Position numbers and translations under genes: made by a program. From Candidatus Manganitrophus sp. (GTDB taxonomy: Bacteria > Nitrospirota > Nitrospiria > SBBL01 > Manganitrophaceae), in NCBI GenBank assembly GCA_028865235.1, contig CP114561.1, positions 1,384,001-1,448,000 on the forward strand: 64,000 nt of DNA, written 5' to 3'. Numbering within the stretch: the stretch's first letter is position 1; the number at the start of each line of letters is the position of its first letter. The notes under the pieces were generated by a model. That model was not told where the DNA came from. It saw only the letters and a program-made list of their open reading frames with translations, and did not search any database. Shown piece by piece: positions 21,538-31,558 of the stretch.

Positions 21538-21566
21538 TTGAATTCGGCGCAAGATTGACCTATAGT
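21538..21566 (+). promoter_or_regulatory. Putative sigma-70 promoter of the TPR lipoprotein
   Basis: TTGAAT (21538-21543), a 17-nt spacer and TATAGT (21561-21566) lie 46 nt before the ATG at 21612. A GGAGG ribosome-binding site is just upstream of the start. Confidence 0.6.
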
Positions 21567-21611
21567 ATTCGGAGATCGTTCGCCACCATCCATCAACCCA
21601 GGAGGTGCAAC

Positions 21612-21995
21612 ATGAAGATGAAATCTCTTTCAATCTTATTCATCCTATTGGCGCTCACCGGTTGTTACGGTTCGGGAGGGGGAGGCGCTTCGACCCCGCA
21701 GATTCCGGCGATCGCATCACCGGCGAGCATCAGCAACAAAGATGCGGCGGCCAAGAACAATGAGGGGGTTGACCATCTCGTTCAAGGCCATTTCGACGTT
21801 GCGGCGCCGCTTTTTCAAGAAGCACTCGGGATGAAACCCGATTTCGCCGAAGCCCATTTCAACCTGGCCATCGCACTGGACGGAAAAGGAGATCACGCCG
21901 GAGCGACAGAGTCATTCAAAAAGGCAAAGGAGTTCGGCGGGAGCAACCCGAAGATTGTCGAAAACGACAACCTGAAGAAACATTTGGGAATGTAA
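21612..21995 (+). CDS. Small TPR-repeat lipoprotein
   Basis: The start at 21612 is fixed by a GGAGGTG ribosome-binding site. The 127-residue product has a lipoprotein signal (MKMKSLSILF, hydrophobic core, lipobox LTGC near residue 17), a Gly/Ser/Pro/Ala linker and at least two tetratricopeptide units. These are NNEGVDHLVQGHFDVAAPLF with EALGMKPDFAEAHFNLAIAL, then DGKGDHAGATESFKKAKEFG. TPR lipoproteins are usually scaffolds at the inner or outer membrane. The Pro-Asp-x-Ala-E-A-H-x-N-L-A pattern is typical. No partner can be named from the context. Confidence 0.8.
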   Translation: MKMKSLSILFILLALTGCYGSGGGGASTPQIPAIASPASISNKDAAAKNNEGVDHLVQGHFDVAAPLFQEALGMKPDFAEAHFNLAIALDGKGDHAGATESFKKAKEFGGSNPKIVENDNLKKHLGM

Positions 21996-22010
21996 TAGAA
22001 ATATTGCGGA

Positions 22011-22038
22011 GTAGGGGCGACGCATGCGTCGCCCCTAC
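22011..22038. repeat. 28-nt perfect palindrome, GTAGGGGCG family
   Basis: The arms are GTAGGGGCGACGCA and its exact reverse complement with no loop. It lies between the TPR lipoprotein stop and the next gene. It shares the outer GTAGGGGCG / CGCCCCTAC ends with the element at 22452-22509, and the overall form with the element at 58649-58677. This indicates a dispersed short palindromic repeat family, probably acting as a bidirectional hairpin or terminator. Confidence 0.75.
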
Positions 22039-22074
22039 ATTGTCAACCGCATTCCGCATTCATTTGGAGGCGCC

Positions 22075-22437
22075 TTGAAGAATTCGTCTGCGCGGAAGGG
22101 GACACTTCACTTCACCCCGGAAGATCACCAGAAAATCGCATCGTTGAAAAAAACGGCCGAGAGCACCCCCTGTTGGGACGGCGCGCCGCCGGCCGATTGC
22201 CATCGCGCCGTCGTCTGCGGGGTCGATATCGCTTTTTTTCTCGCGGTCGATCGGGAAGATGCGTCCGGTCAGTATCAGCTTCATATTACCGGAAAAGAGG
22301 GGCAGCCGGCCCTCGAGGTGGTCCAGGCGATGGCCGTCCCCTTTTTCGGAGATCAACCATTCCAGATCCTCCCCGATGAGCGCCATCCCGCCCGCATCCG
22401 CGTATTAGGACTGTTCTTCGATCACGCGGGGAGATGA
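22075..22437 (+). CDS. Conserved-looking hypothetical protein
   Basis: I do not recognise this family. The TTG at 22075 has a GGAGG four nt upstream and is preferred. An ATG at 22024 would place the start inside the palindromic repeat. The ~120-residue product has no signal peptide or membrane span. It reads as a compact alpha/beta domain with a strand-rich centre (VVCGVDIAFFLAV, then SGQYQLHITGKEGQPALEVV) and ends RVLGLFFDHAGR. It lies between two palindromic repeats and could be a single-gene unit. Confidence is moderate that it is coding. Confidence 0.5.
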   Translation: MKNSSARKGTLHFTPEDHQKIASLKKTAESTPCWDGAPPADCHRAVVCGVDIAFFLAVDREDASGQYQLHITGKEGQPALEVVQAMAVPFFGDQPFQILPDERHPARIRVLGLFFDHAGR

Positions 22438-22451
22438 AGGAATCTATTTTT

Positions 22452-22509
22452 TGTAGGGGCGTGATTCATCACGCCCCCCGGAGGGCGCGCAATAAATTGC
22501 GCCCCTACA
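22452..22509. repeat. Double-hairpin member of the GTAGGGGCG repeat family
   Basis: Outer ends TGTAGGGGCG (22452-22461) and CGCCCCTACA (22500-22509) are inverted copies. Inside are two hairpins, GGGGCGTGAT with ATCACGCCCC, and an imperfect GGGCGCGCAAT with ATTGCGCCC. The element lies between convergent genes and supplies the stop codon of the NarL-type regulator (22505-22507). Confidence 0.75.
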
Positions 22510-23159
22510 CCTTTATGATTTTTCGCCTGATCGCGTATTTAATCAGATCGGTGCGGGAGTGGAGTCCCAGCTTCTTCATGAGGTTGGATCGATGCGCGTC
22601 GACCGTTTTGGGCTGAATATTAAGAAGGCGCGAAACCTCTTTTGCGGAATGCCCCTCGGCCAGCAGCCGGAGGATTTCCCGCTCCCGAACGGTCAATTGC
22701 TCATAAGGGGTCTTCGGCTCCGGTCGTTTCGTCCGCTGAAGGTAACCGGTCACAATCTTCTTAGAGACGCCGGGAGAGAGATACGTATCCCCCCGATAAA
22801 CCGAGCGGATCGCCGCGATCAACTCGTGGGAAGCCGAATCTTTTAGCATGTAGCCCGACGCCCCCCGCGCCGAGCGCCTCTTCGACATATTCCTCGTCGT
22901 CATGCATCGTCAGGATAATAAGTTTGGTCTTCGGCTCCATCTGCTTGATTCGAAGCGCCGCCTGCGGTCCGGTCAATCCCGGCATGGCATAGTCGAGGAC
23001 CACCACGTCGGGGCGAAGCTGCTCCGCCTTGTGAATCGTCTCCAGCCCCTCGCCGGCCTCTCCCACAATTTCGAAATCGTCTTCCGCTTCCAACAATCGC
23101 CGCATCCCCTGCCGAAGCAAGGTGTGGTCATCGGCCAACAGAACTCTTATTTTAGCCAT
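22505..23159 (-). CDS. NarL/FixJ-family response regulator (one frameshift)
   Basis: The start at 23159 gives MAKIRVLLADDHTLLRQGM, a receiver with the acidic pair, the phosphoacceptor in VVVLDYAMPGLTG and the conserved Lys in YMLKDSASHELI. The C-terminal LuxR-type helix-turn-helix is LTVREREILRLLAEGHSAKE followed by KTVDAHRSNLMKKLGL. The frame breaks in the C-run 22861-22866, and removing one base restores ALGAGASGYMLKD. It lies 61 nt after the receiver-GAF-HisKA_3 kinase, its likely partner. The stop codon falls in a palindromic repeat. Confidence 0.9.
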
Positions 23160-23220
23160 TTTTCGTCTCGCATTCTTCGCTAGGAAATATCCTTCAGTGA
23201 AACAGATTCCCGCTCCGAAA

Positions 23221-25386
23221 TCAATGGGGCGGAAGCCGCCGCGGCCTGCGGATCGAGAGGGGACGCTTTGTCGCCTTGGTCGAGATCGGCTCCCTTCGAA
23301 GTTCCGGCCCGGACGGAGGAGGCAGCCACTCCGGTCTCTGGACGGACGGTTCAAAGGGAAGCTCAACCCGCAACTCGGTCCCCCGCCCTCTGCAGGAGAG
23401 GATCTGGAAAACGCCCCCCATTAAGTCGACCCGCTCTTGAATTCCGACCAGCCCAAACCGGCGGGCACGCCGCCGGGCCAGGGTCGTCGCATCAAACCCG
23501 ACCCCGTTGTCGATCACCCGGACCCGGACCTGCTCTTCAATCCGCTCCAGCCAGATCGACACCTGCGTCGCCCGGGCATGTTTGGCGACATTGGTCAGCG
23601 CCTCCTGAACGATCCGATAGATCATTGTCTCCATGTCGGAGGGAAGCCGACGGTAAAGTTTCACCCGTTTCAATGTGGTCCGGATCTTAAACTTCCTGGA
23701 AAAGTCTTTGATCAGCCCCCGCAGGGTGGGGACCAGTCCGAGATCGTCCAGCTTGAGCGGCCTCAGATCGGCGACCAGCCTTCTGATCTCCTCAATCGTC
23801 TGAGTTGCAATGGCGTGGGCCTCCCCGATCTCCTCTCGCTGGTTGGTCATCTCCGGAGGGATCTGGTCGGCCAGGATTTCCAGGTGAAGTTTGAGCGCCA
23901 ACAGACCCTGTCCCATCGCATCGTGCAGCTCCCGAGAGATCCGTCTCCGCTCGTCCTCCTGCGTCGAGAGGACCTTCAGCGAGAGCTGCCGCAGCTCCTC
24001 TTGATGCGCCCGGTTTAATTTGTAGAGACGCACGTTCTCGATTGTCAATGCCACCTGGTGGGCGATCGAGTTCATCAATGCAACCTCGCGCGGGACGAAG
24101 CTGCGCGGCTGCCGGCTCGCTATCGAGAGAATTCCCCGCGTCATTCCCTTATAGACCAACGGGACGCCGAGATAAGAGGCCCACCCCTTCAACCTCCCCC
24201 GCTCCGACGCCGGGAGTTTCTTCTCCGATCCGATGTTTGGAATCGCCCACGGTTTTTGAGAAAGCGCCATCATCCCTTCCAACCCCCGCGGGGAGAGCGG
24301 TTTCGGCCTCCCGGTCGGCGCCAACGACGGCCCGCGCGAAACCGAAAGGGTCGGGATCCAACGCTCCGGATCGATCAGAAAAACCGTCCCGGCATCCACC
24401 CGCATCAGCGAAACGGCCTTCTCGATCGCCAGACTCAGGATCGATCGCTCCTCGTGCAATTCCGTCCCCGTCGTCGCAATCTCCGCCAGAAGACCGAACT
24501 CTTTCGCTTTATCCCGCTCACGCTGGCAGTATCGTATATTCTCAATGCCGACCGCCGCCTGATCGGCGATGAAGCGAACGAGCTTGACCTCCGATTCGGT
24601 AAAACGGTGAGGGGCGTCGCCTGAATCGACCGAAAGGACACCGAGCAAGTTCCCCCGAAGAAGAATCGGAACAATCAGGATCGAGCGGAGATGCAACTTT
24701 TTCAATAAAGAAGGAAGCCGCCGATCCTTCTGTGCATCGTCGATGACGACCTCTTTCCCCTCATGAAGGAGGTCATAGATCGCCCCTCTGCGAACCGGGA
24801 TGCGGACCTCCCGCTCCACCGGAACATTCGACGCCTTGAGCACCAATGCTTCGCTCTCCTCGGTCAGAAGAAAGAGCAGACAGCGGGGAAGGGCCAGGAC
24901 CTCCGAAAGTTTTTCAACCAGATTTTTCAGAAAAGCATCGATTTCGGTCTCCCCGGTAATGGAGCGGCCGACCTGATAAAGCAGCTCCATTTTTCGCTGA
25001 AGGGTCACCGCCTCGGAGATCTTCTTCCGCTCCAGCGCCTGCCGCACCGACCGCTTCAACTCCTCCGGATGGGCCGGTTTGAAAAGATAATCGCTCACCC
25101 CGCGTCGGAGCGCCTCGATGGCGGTCTCGATCGAAGCGTAGCCGGTCAGCAGGACCGTGGCGGGAGTGGGCTGGATCTTTTCAATTTCGCTCTGGAGCGC
25201 AAGTCCGTTTCCATCCGGGAGATGATGATCGATGATGGCGACGTCATAGGGCGCATGGCGCAGCTTCTCCAATGCCTCTTTGCCGGTTCTCGCGGAGTCG
25301 ACCTCATACCCTTCCTGCCGCAGGATCTCCTCGAGCGTGACGAGGAGGTGCGGTTCATCATCGATGATTAAGATTCTTTCCGGCAT
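23221..25386 (-). CDS. Hybrid sensor kinase: receiver, two GAF domains, HisKA_3, HATPase
   Basis: The 721-residue protein starts with a complete receiver: IDDEP near residue 10, phosphoacceptor in VAIIDHHLPDGNG, LLTGYAS and the conserved Lys in YLFKPAHPEE. Two GAF domains follow (about 145-290 and 300-460). Then comes the HisKA_3 phosphoacceptor helix RRISRELHDAMGQGLLALKL, and the ATPase with EALTNVAKHARATQVS, DNGVGFD and GLVGIQERV. No membrane span is visible, so it is cytoplasmic. The NarX-type kinase core matches the NarL-type regulator immediately downstream. It overlaps the APH-like gene by 19 nt at the distal end of the polysaccharide locus. Confidence 0.93.
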   Translation of the reverse strand: MPERILIIDDEPHLLVTLEEILRQEGYEVDSARTGKEALEKLRHAPYDVAIIDHHLPDGNGLALQSEIEKIQPTPATVLLTGYASIETAIEALRRGVSDYLFKPAHPEELKRSVRQALERKKISEAVTLQRKMELLYQVGRSITGETEIDAFLKNLVEKLSEVLALPRCLLFLLTEESEALVLKASNVPVEREVRIPVRRGAIYDLLHEGKEVVIDDAQKDRRLPSLLKKLHLRSILIVPILLRGNLLGVLSVDSGDAPHRFTESEVKLVRFIADQAAVGIENIRYCQRERDKAKEFGLLAEIATTGTELHEERSILSLAIEKAVSLMRVDAGTVFLIDPERWIPTLSVSRGPSLAPTGRPKPLSPRGLEGMMALSQKPWAIPNIGSEKKLPASERGRLKGWASYLGVPLVYKGMTRGILSIASRQPRSFVPREVALMNSIAHQVALTIENVRLYKLNRAHQEELRQLSLKVLSTQEDERRRISRELHDAMGQGLLALKLHLEILADQIPPEMTNQREEIGEAHAIATQTIEEIRRLVADLRPLKLDDLGLVPTLRGLIKDFSRKFKIRTTLKRVKLYRRLPSDMETMIYRIVQEALTNVAKHARATQVSIWLERIEEQVRVRVIDNGVGFDATTLARRRARRFGLVGIQERVDLMGGVFQILSCRGRGTELRVELPFEPSVQRPEWLPPPSGPELRREPISTKATKRPLSIRRPRRLPPH

Positions 25387-26567
25387 CGTACCGACATTGC
25401 GGCGCTCCCCTCTTCATCCTCAAGGTGCTGGTGAAACCACTCGATCAAGAAGCGGCGGAAGGGAACGGCATAGAGTGATTGATAATAGGAGCCCGCGGGA
25501 ACACAAAAGATCGATTGCGCAAAGTAGGTCATGTGCATCAATCGAAAAGCCTCAAACAACGGGAGGGGTTGCTTCATCTCCAGAAAACCGGCCTCTTCAT
25601 GACCATTGAGATAAGCATCGACTAAAACCGACTGCATCCGGGACAAAAGCGCCCCATCCACGGTTCGGTAACGGTAGAGAAGGTCCAGGGAGCAGTAGAA
25701 GAAGGCCAGGTCGAAGGAGGCAAAACCGGGGGTGAAGTTTTGGAAATCGGTCAAATAAAGATGCCGATCCCCCACCATCAGATTCCAGGGGGCGAAATCG
25801 GAATGTTGCAAAACGATCGCTGGAAAGGGGGATTGGCTCTCAAGCCGATGAAACACGGCAGACTGGATCCGTTGAATCAAATCCTCCGGAAAACCCCCTT
25901 TCCGGCAAATGCCGAGATGACGCAAGAGCTGCTTTTCATAACGCAGCACGATTTCCTCCGCCGTCTCCGTCCCGCCCGCCGGGTGGTGGCTGACCGGGAT
26001 GCGCTGAAAGTGCGACAGAAGCCGGCCCGCTTCGATCATATATTCGAGCAGTCTCTCACGCTCCCGGCTCAAAAGCAACAGGCGCGAAAAACGAAGCGGC
26101 CGGAAAAGCACTTTTTTCAGACTGTCGGAGGGACAATACTCCATAAAAAGGATCTTCTCCCCGAGCCGGCAGCTGTAAGGCTGGGGGGCGCGGAACCGGT
26201 CGGTCGATTGAAAGGCCTGATGGGTGATCTGAATCCCGCAGAATTCGTTCTCCACCACGGCGCCGTCGATCTGCGGATGGTGATACTGCTTCAGAAACAC
26301 CGTCCGCTGCGGTTTTTCATCTTTTGAGAAAAAGGTTGCAAGATATTTGGCGGCGTTTTCTCCCTCGGCCTCGATCGGCGCGAGGGTGAACGACCACTCC
26401 GGTGAGAAACCGAGCGCCCCCCATCGGGTCTGTTGCTCCCGGAAAACCATCGCGCGTAGACTCGCGAGGGAATCCCCGTTCGTCTTGCCCTCTAAGAACC
26501 GTGAGGCGTCCGGCGTAGGGGAGGCGTAAATGATCGGCTCTTGGCGCTTTGACTCCTTACCCCTCAC
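25368..26567 (-). CDS. Aminoglycoside-phosphotransferase-fold small-molecule kinase
   Basis: The 399-residue protein has the APH/choline-kinase catalytic motif [15 protein letters not shown] (near residue 270) and the metal-binding [10 protein letters not shown] that follows. [10 protein letters not shown] near 95 probably holds the ATP-contacting lysine. The substrate is unknown. In this context it may phosphorylate a sugar or lipid in the polysaccharide pathway. The GTG start at 26567 overlaps the acyltransferase stop (GTGA), and the end overlaps the kinase gene. The long N-terminal portion (about 90 residues) before the kinase fold is unassigned. Confidence 0.75.
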   Translation of the reverse strand: MRGKESKRQEPIIYASPTPDASRFLEGKTNGDSLASLRAMVFREQQTRWGALGFSPEWSFTLAPIEAEGENAAKYLATFFSKDEKPQRTVFLKQYHHPQIDGAVVENEFCGIQITHQAFQSTDRFRAPQPYSCRLGEKILFMEYCPSDSLKKVLFRPLRFSRLLLLSRERERLLEYMIEAGRLLSHFQRIPVSHHPAGGTETAEEIVLRYEKQLLRHLGICRKGGFPEDLIQRIQSAVFHRLESQSPFPAIVLQHSDFAPWNLMVGDRHLYLTDFQNFTPGFASFDLAFFYCSLDLLYRYRTVDGALLSRMQSVLVDAYLNGHEEAGFLEMKQPLPLFEAFRLMHMTYFAQSIFCVPAGSYYQSLYAVPFRRFLIEWFHQHLEDEEGSAAMSVRCRKES

Positions 26568-27286
26568 GCCTCACTCCCCACGGCGCTTGAGAGCTGTTTC
26601 ACCACGCGCGCCGGATTCCCGGCCACCACGGCGTAGGAAGGGACATCGGACGTGACGACCGCGTGCGCGGCGACGATCGCCCCCTCGCCGACGGTGACCC
26701 CTTTTAATATCGTTGCGTTCGAACAGATCCAGGCATTGTCCTCGATGACAATCGGCCGTCCATCCTCCCTTGGCGCGGGCCGGTGGTTTCTCCGCTCGAC
26801 CGGATCTTGCGGATGGCCGTCATATCCGATCAAGCTGACACGGTCGGCAATCAAGACATGCCGCCCGATCCGAACCCGCGGGCCGACGGTGATCGTCACC
26901 TGATAACCGATGTAAGAGTCATCGCCGATCTCCAGGGCCGGCTTTTCCCACACGGTCGCCCCGGCGAGAGTCGTGATGCCGTTGAGCGTCACATCCGCCC
27001 CGATCCGGATGTCGAGATATCCCTCCACCCAGGGGATGCCGCTGACCAGCCGGAACCGCGGTCCGACCTCTCGACAGATGCTCTTGAAGAGCGGCTCCCA
27101 ATAGAAGACCCGCCGGAGATAATGCCACGCCGACTTCCTTGAGAGCCGTTCGTAATAGAGAAATCGATGCAAAGGAACGAACACCGGACAAGCCAAATGC
27201 CGGATCCGAATCGCGAGTTGGTAGAGACCCTTGTAAACGGTTCCCTCCCTCCTCCTGATTTTCAATGCCAGCTGTTGTAGACCCAT
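26564..27286 (-). CDS. Left-handed beta-helix (hexapeptide) acyltransferase
   Basis: The 240-residue protein is of the WcaF/NodL-like O-acetyltransferase type. Hexapeptide-repeat turns are visible from about residue 95 ([48 protein letters not shown]). After a loop, the C-terminal coil follows ([50 protein letters not shown]). Such enzymes add acetyl or other acyl groups to sugars, here probably to the exopolysaccharide repeat unit. It lies 15 nt after the glycosyltransferase gene and overlaps the next start. Confidence 0.88.
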   Translation of the reverse strand: MGLQQLALKIRRREGTVYKGLYQLAIRIRHLACPVFVPLHRFLYYERLSRKSAWHYLRRVFYWEPLFKSICREVGPRFRLVSGIPWVEGYLDIRIGADVTLNGITTLAGATVWEKPALEIGDDSYIGYQVTITVGPRVRIGRHVLIADRVSLIGYDGHPQDPVERRNHRPAPREDGRPIVIEDNAWICSNATILKGVTVGEGAIVAAHAVVTSDVPSYAVVAGNPARVVKQLSSAVGSEA

Positions 27287-27301
27287 GTTCTCCCCCCAAA
27301 C

Positions 27302-28534
27302 TCACTTCATCGGTCTTATACGACCGATCGGATCTAAATGACTGATCGGACCGATTACTGACGCGCGGGAACAATCTCCCTCCTGGGATAAAGCCCCCTT
27401 CTCGATCAGCATCGAGAGAAGCTCCACCTTGTGATCCCAACTCTCCTGCTCCATGCTCTTGGAACGCGCAAGAGAAGGACCCGTCCCTTCTTTCTGAACG
27501 AGATCGGCGACCTGCGCGATGAAACTGGAGTGGCTTCGGCCGATCCGGATGTCTCCCCCGAGGCTCCGCACCTCCGGAAGATCGGTCGAGACCACCGGCA
27601 GGCCGGCCGCCAGATATTCCCGGAGCTTGAGAGGATTCGCATACAGCGTCAGACGATTCACCACAAAGGGGAGAATCGCCGCATCGAATCCCTTGCAGTA
27701 AGAGGGCAAACTCTCATAGGGACGCTTTCCCAGGAGATGGACATTTTTTAATCCGGCGATCTGCGAGACGTCGGTCGTGGCCGATCCCAAGAGAACAATC
27801 GACCACTTGGGGTATTGGATCGCCATCTTCCGGATCAAGGGGAGGTCGATCCAGTCAGCCACAAGCCCGTGAAACCCGATGATCGGCCGCGGCAGGGCCG
27901 CGAGTTCCGGAGGAACGGCCGTTGCAGGATCGAGCGCCTTTCTGAAGTGATCGTACTCGACGCCATGGCGAACGAGGTGGGTGTTCGGATTCCACCGCCG
28001 TTTGCTCTCCTGGAGGGTGCTCGCCGAAACGATCACCACATCGGACTTTTTCAGAAGGGTCTCCTCCATCTTTTGAATCGCCGTTTGAGGCGCATCCGAA
28101 AAAGCGGAGAACTCGTCGACACAATGGTAGATCACCTGGGATTCGCCGAGCCATCCCACCACATCGGCGGAGGAGGGGGCAAATGTCCAGGTGATCGGCT
28201 TGGAGAAACCGAGGCGTTTCAACTGTCTTCGGATCATCGCGGCCAAGAGGAGCTGGTTCGCCTTTCGGAACGCCATCGAATGGTAGAAGGGAATCATCAC
28301 CGGCGAGAAGACGTAGATGTTCTTCTCCACCTCGCGGACCCCCTGGAAAAATTGGTTCGCCTTCCTGAAAATCCGGCCGAGATCTTTTTTATTGATCTTC
28401 GGGCTCCGATTTCCGATTGAGTTGACCCAGAGGATGCGATTCCGTTGCGCCAGCCGTTTCATAATATGTTTCTTGCTCAATGGATCGCCGTCCCAATCGT
28501 TCGCAAAACAGATGATCTCTTTTCCCTGAAGCAT
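27302..28534 (-). CDS. Glycosyltransferase, GT-B fold
   Basis: The 410-residue protein resembles TuaH/GT4-like enzymes. The N-terminal domain (IICFANDWDGDPLSKKHIM, VSASTLQESKRRW) is followed near residue 230 by the interdomain start RPIIGFHGLVADWIDLPLI. The donor-binding end of the C-terminal Rossmann domain is KLREYLAAGLPVVSTDLPEV, where a GT4 enzyme would have EAMA-GLPVV. The Glu of the EX7E motif is not clear. It probably adds one sugar to the lipid-linked repeat unit in the cytoplasm. The intergenic gaps are 15-16 nt on either side. Confidence 0.85.
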   Translation of the reverse strand: MLQGKEIICFANDWDGDPLSKKHIMKRLAQRNRILWVNSIGNRSPKINKKDLGRIFRKANQFFQGVREVEKNIYVFSPVMIPFYHSMAFRKANQLLLAAMIRRQLKRLGFSKPITWTFAPSSADVVGWLGESQVIYHCVDEFSAFSDAPQTAIQKMEETLLKKSDVVIVSASTLQESKRRWNPNTHLVRHGVEYDHFRKALDPATAVPPELAALPRPIIGFHGLVADWIDLPLIRKMAIQYPKWSIVLLGSATTDVSQIAGLKNVHLLGKRPYESLPSYCKGFDAAILPFVVNRLTLYANPLKLREYLAAGLPVVSTDLPEVRSLGGDIRIGRSHSSFIAQVADLVQKEGTGPSLARSKSMEQESWDHKVELLSMLIEKGALSQEGDCSRASVIGPISHLDPIGRIRPMK

Positions 28535-28550
28535 GATAACCCCCTATGAA

Positions 28551-29363
28551 TTAGAGCACTTTCCTTGCCATCGCCTTGAGCCGCTGCGGAATCGGGAGAC
28601 GAAGGGCCTTGAAGGGGCCCCGCGCGCCGACCACCATCTTTCTCCAGAGCCGATAAAACCGCTCCTTTCTTTCGAAGGAAGACTTCTGATCGGAGGTGAG
28701 AGAGCCGTCCGGGGTAAGGTGCATCCCCTCTTTTTCCGCATAAAACTTTCCGTTTCGAAGCGCCGCCAAAAGGGATGCCGGGGTCAACGCGTCGGCCTCA
28801 ATCCAGACCGCCAGCCCGGCGTATTGCGTCTTCCAATGAAAGTCGGTGCCGTAGAAACCGAGGACTTCCGGCCGGAGTCTCCTCACCTCCTTCAAGAGCT
28901 GGTAATTCCAGAGGGCGGGGGCGATCCGGCCGTTGTACTTCGTATTCCAAAGCTCGATCCCATCAATCGTTCCTTTCATCGGAACGATTTGAGGCAACAA
29001 CGGAGGATAAGGATGGGCCAACACCGCAACCCCTCCCAGTTGATGAATCGTCTTGACCATCTCGACCGGTTCCTCCTCGCGTTGGTACCGACTGACGCCG
29101 TAACCGAGCAGGTGAAGACTGCCGCTCTCAAATGGATATGCAAACTCAAGACCTGGGACGATGCAGAATTGATCGTCGGAGAGGGCGCGGCATTGAGCAA
29201 CATACCTTTCCATCCCTTCCGGCGTCATCGATTCGGCATGATCGCTCATCATCAAACATCGAAACCCTTCCTTCTGGAACCGGGCTTTCAATTCTTCCAG
29301 GGTCAGCTCCCCATCCGAATAGGTGGTATGAAGGTGAAGCGCGGCCTTAAACCGGTTCGGCAT
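28551..29363 (-). CDS. PHP-domain metal-dependent phosphoesterase, copy 1
   Basis: The Met at 29363, giving MPNRFKAALHLHTTYSDG, overlaps the ATP-grasp end by 17 nt and is the best start (about 270 residues). All PHP metal motifs are visible: HLHTTYSDG, MMSDHAES, GLEF, LAHPYPP and GTDFHW. PHP proteins include phosphatases acting on phosphotyrosine (CpsB/YwqE) and nucleotides (TrpH). In a polysaccharide locus with a CpsD-like kinase, dephosphorylation of that kinase is possible, but TrpH-like motifs make this only a guess. It is paralogous to 31542-32280. Confidence 0.85.
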   Translation of the reverse strand: MPNRFKAALHLHTTYSDGELTLEELKARFQKEGFRCLMMSDHAESMTPEGMERYVAQCRALSDDQFCIVPGLEFAYPFESGSLHLLGYGVSRYQREEEPVEMVKTIHQLGGVAVLAHPYPPLLPQIVPMKGTIDGIELWNTKYNGRIAPALWNYQLLKEVRRLRPEVLGFYGTDFHWKTQYAGLAVWIEADALTPASLLAALRNGKFYAEKEGMHLTPDGSLTSDQKSSFERKERFYRLWRKMVVGARGPFKALRLPIPQRLKAMARKVL

Positions 29364-30582
29364 GTTTGGCAAGCCTCCTCTTGGAGCTTTGAAAATATCC
29401 GGGCGCTTTCGTGAAGGCAAAATAGAGCCACTCGATCAATCCCGGCATCGGGTCTTCCCATCGGAAGGTGTCGGAAACGATTCCCCGCCGGTGCGATCTT
29501 AAAAAGTCTAAAAGGGTCTTGCCCCGCCCCGGAAAAGGGACCGGCCATCCCGGCGGCGCCCGCGCAAGACGGAAAAGAGATGACGGCAGTCGCCGAGAAA
29601 CCACCGGCAGAGGAGATCGGTTTGATACGCTGGGAAATCGTCGAACGGCTTTCCTTGGGCCATCTGCAACAAAAGCCAAGGAAAGTCGACCCCCGCGGCG
29701 ATCGCCAGCGGAAGGGAGTTCCAGAAACGCCCGTTGATTTCCATGAGAACCGGCTCGGAGCGCTCCCGCTCCCATTTGAATTCGACCATCGCCACCCCGT
29801 GCCACTTCAGCGCTTTGAGGAGCGACACGGCATGCTTCGTCAACAGCGGATCGGGGGGAATGCTCCTCCGCAAGGCGCTCCCCGAGCCGGTCGGCCGGAC
29901 ATCCCGCAGCCGCTCATGGGCGAACAAGACCCGCGGCTCTCCCTCCTCGAAGAGGGCGTAAAGCCCATATCCTCTTCCGGGAACAAACGACTGGATCAAC
30001 GGGAACGGAATTTCTTGATGGACGCGCCGGAACTTCTCCACCAGCTCGTCCGGCCCGAAGGCATACGCCGCCCCTCCTCCCGACGTCATCCGGTCTCCCT
30101 TCCAATAAGATGACCACTTCGGCTTGATCACCACCGGATAAGGAATTGTCTTTGCCAGGGCCGGCAGCTCCGTCAGCTCCTCCACGAACCAGGTCTGTGG
30201 AATCGGAACCCCCTCCCGCTGCGCGAGGGCGAGGGTGTCTGCTTTATTGCAGGCCTGAAAGATCGCCTCGTGTGAAGGGAGCGGAAGACGGACATAAGGA
30301 AGAAAACGATCCCGATTCGCCGAGATCGGCAGCAGACACCCCTCCGTCATCGGCAGGAGGAAATCATACCCCCTTTTTTCATCTCCTCGACCATCCAGGA
30401 GAGGAAACCGCCGACACTCTCCGCCGGGGAGGGATAGACCCGACGCTGCCGGCAATAGCGGGAAAACCCCCTTTGGAGAGGACGGAAGATTCCCCGACCA
30501 CCACCTCGACCCCCTTCGCCCCCAGGGAGCGGGCCACCGCCAAGGCATGGTTCTGCGCGCCGTCGGTCACAAATACCTTCAT
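29347..30582 (-). CDS. ATP-grasp carboxylate-amine ligase-like protein (three frameshifts)
   Basis: The start at 30582 reads MKVFVTDGAQNHALAVARSL, the pre-ATP-grasp fold. The ATP-grasp core follows: PYPVVIKPKWSSYWKG with the ATP lysine, then VAMVEFKWERE and the metal-binding LMEINGRFWNSLPLAIAAG. Breaks are in the A-run 30473-30476, the C-run 30369-30373 and at about 29550-29600. Corrected, the C-terminus ends ...DPMPGLIEWLYFAFT and then the stop at 29347. The family joins a carboxylate to an amine through an acyl phosphate, so it may attach an amino acid or peptide to a sugar. The ATG overlaps the deacetylase stop region. Confidence 0.82.
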
Positions 30583-31558
30583 GACGATCTCTCCGTGTTG
30601 ATGGAAATTTCTCTTCCTCTTCTCGGATCGTCGGGATGAACTCGGTTTTATCGTCCCGCCGGAATCTCTTCTGCCAGCCGTCCTTCAGCCATCCGACCCA
30701 ATCGGCCGCGCCGACCACCTTGCACTTGAAATCGAAGAGGGTGTCATGGTCATACACCGGAATTCGTTTGAGCCGGTAGCAACGCTCCCCGGCCAGGTTG
30801 GCCCCCCATTTGGTCGTGCAGGCAAAGCGGTATCCCGCCTCTCTCAATGCCTCTTCCGTCCCCTCATTCAAATCGCCATAGACTGCGGAACCAAAAGGAT
30901 AAGAAAAGGCAGTGATCGGCGTCTGCAGGCCCGACTCCAATTCTTTCTTCGACTGGGAGATTTCATTCCAGACCTCGCTCCGGGTCAGACCGGCGAGTGA
31001 GCGGTGGGACCGGGTATGGGATCCGATCGTATGGCCCTGCTCTTTCAACTCGCCGAGCATCCCCCAGGTCATCGGGAGCCACGGCTCCGGGTGCGCCGCT
31101 TGATCGGCCAACGATGATTCATCCCATTGAAGGTGATCGAAAGGGGCATTGCGTCCGATCGCCCCGGTGATCACGAAGAAGGTCGCCGGCAACTGATGTC
31201 GCCTCAAAATCGGCGCGGCATAAAGATAGTTATCCTGAAAACCGTCATCAAAGGTGATCACCACTTTTTTCCGTCCCCTTCCGAAAGACCCTCCTTCCAG
31301 CCAGCCCCCGAGATCGTCCAATGCGACCACCTCCAACTCGCTCTTCGCCAGAAAACGCATCTGCGCCTCGAAGGAGGCGACCGGGACATTGCAATAGGGA
31401 ACCTCCCGCTCCGGCGGAAGATTGGAGACCTTGTGGTACATCAAGATCCGGACCTCTTCCCTTCTCCTGAAAAAATCGATCAGAAGATAGAAGGGATAGA
31501 AGAGGCGGACCATCCACTTGATCCCTCGCTGCAATTTTCGCTTAAAAAGAGACCGCAT
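30579..31558 (-). CDS. Polysaccharide deacetylase, copy 1 (C-terminus uncertain)
   Basis: I start at the ATG at 31558, which overlaps the PHP copy 2 stop by 17 nt. A hydrophobic segment near residues 16-30 (MVRLFYPFYLLIDFF) suggests membrane attachment. NodB-domain motifs are KVVITFDDGFQDNY, ATFFVITG, HTIGSHTRSHRSL and FSYPFGSAVYG. They place it in carbohydrate esterase family 4, which N-deacetylates sugars. As given, the frame runs on into the ATP-grasp gene. A one-base correction near 30604-30625 ends it at a TGA (30579-30581) overlapping the next ATG, which is likelier. Confidence 0.85.
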
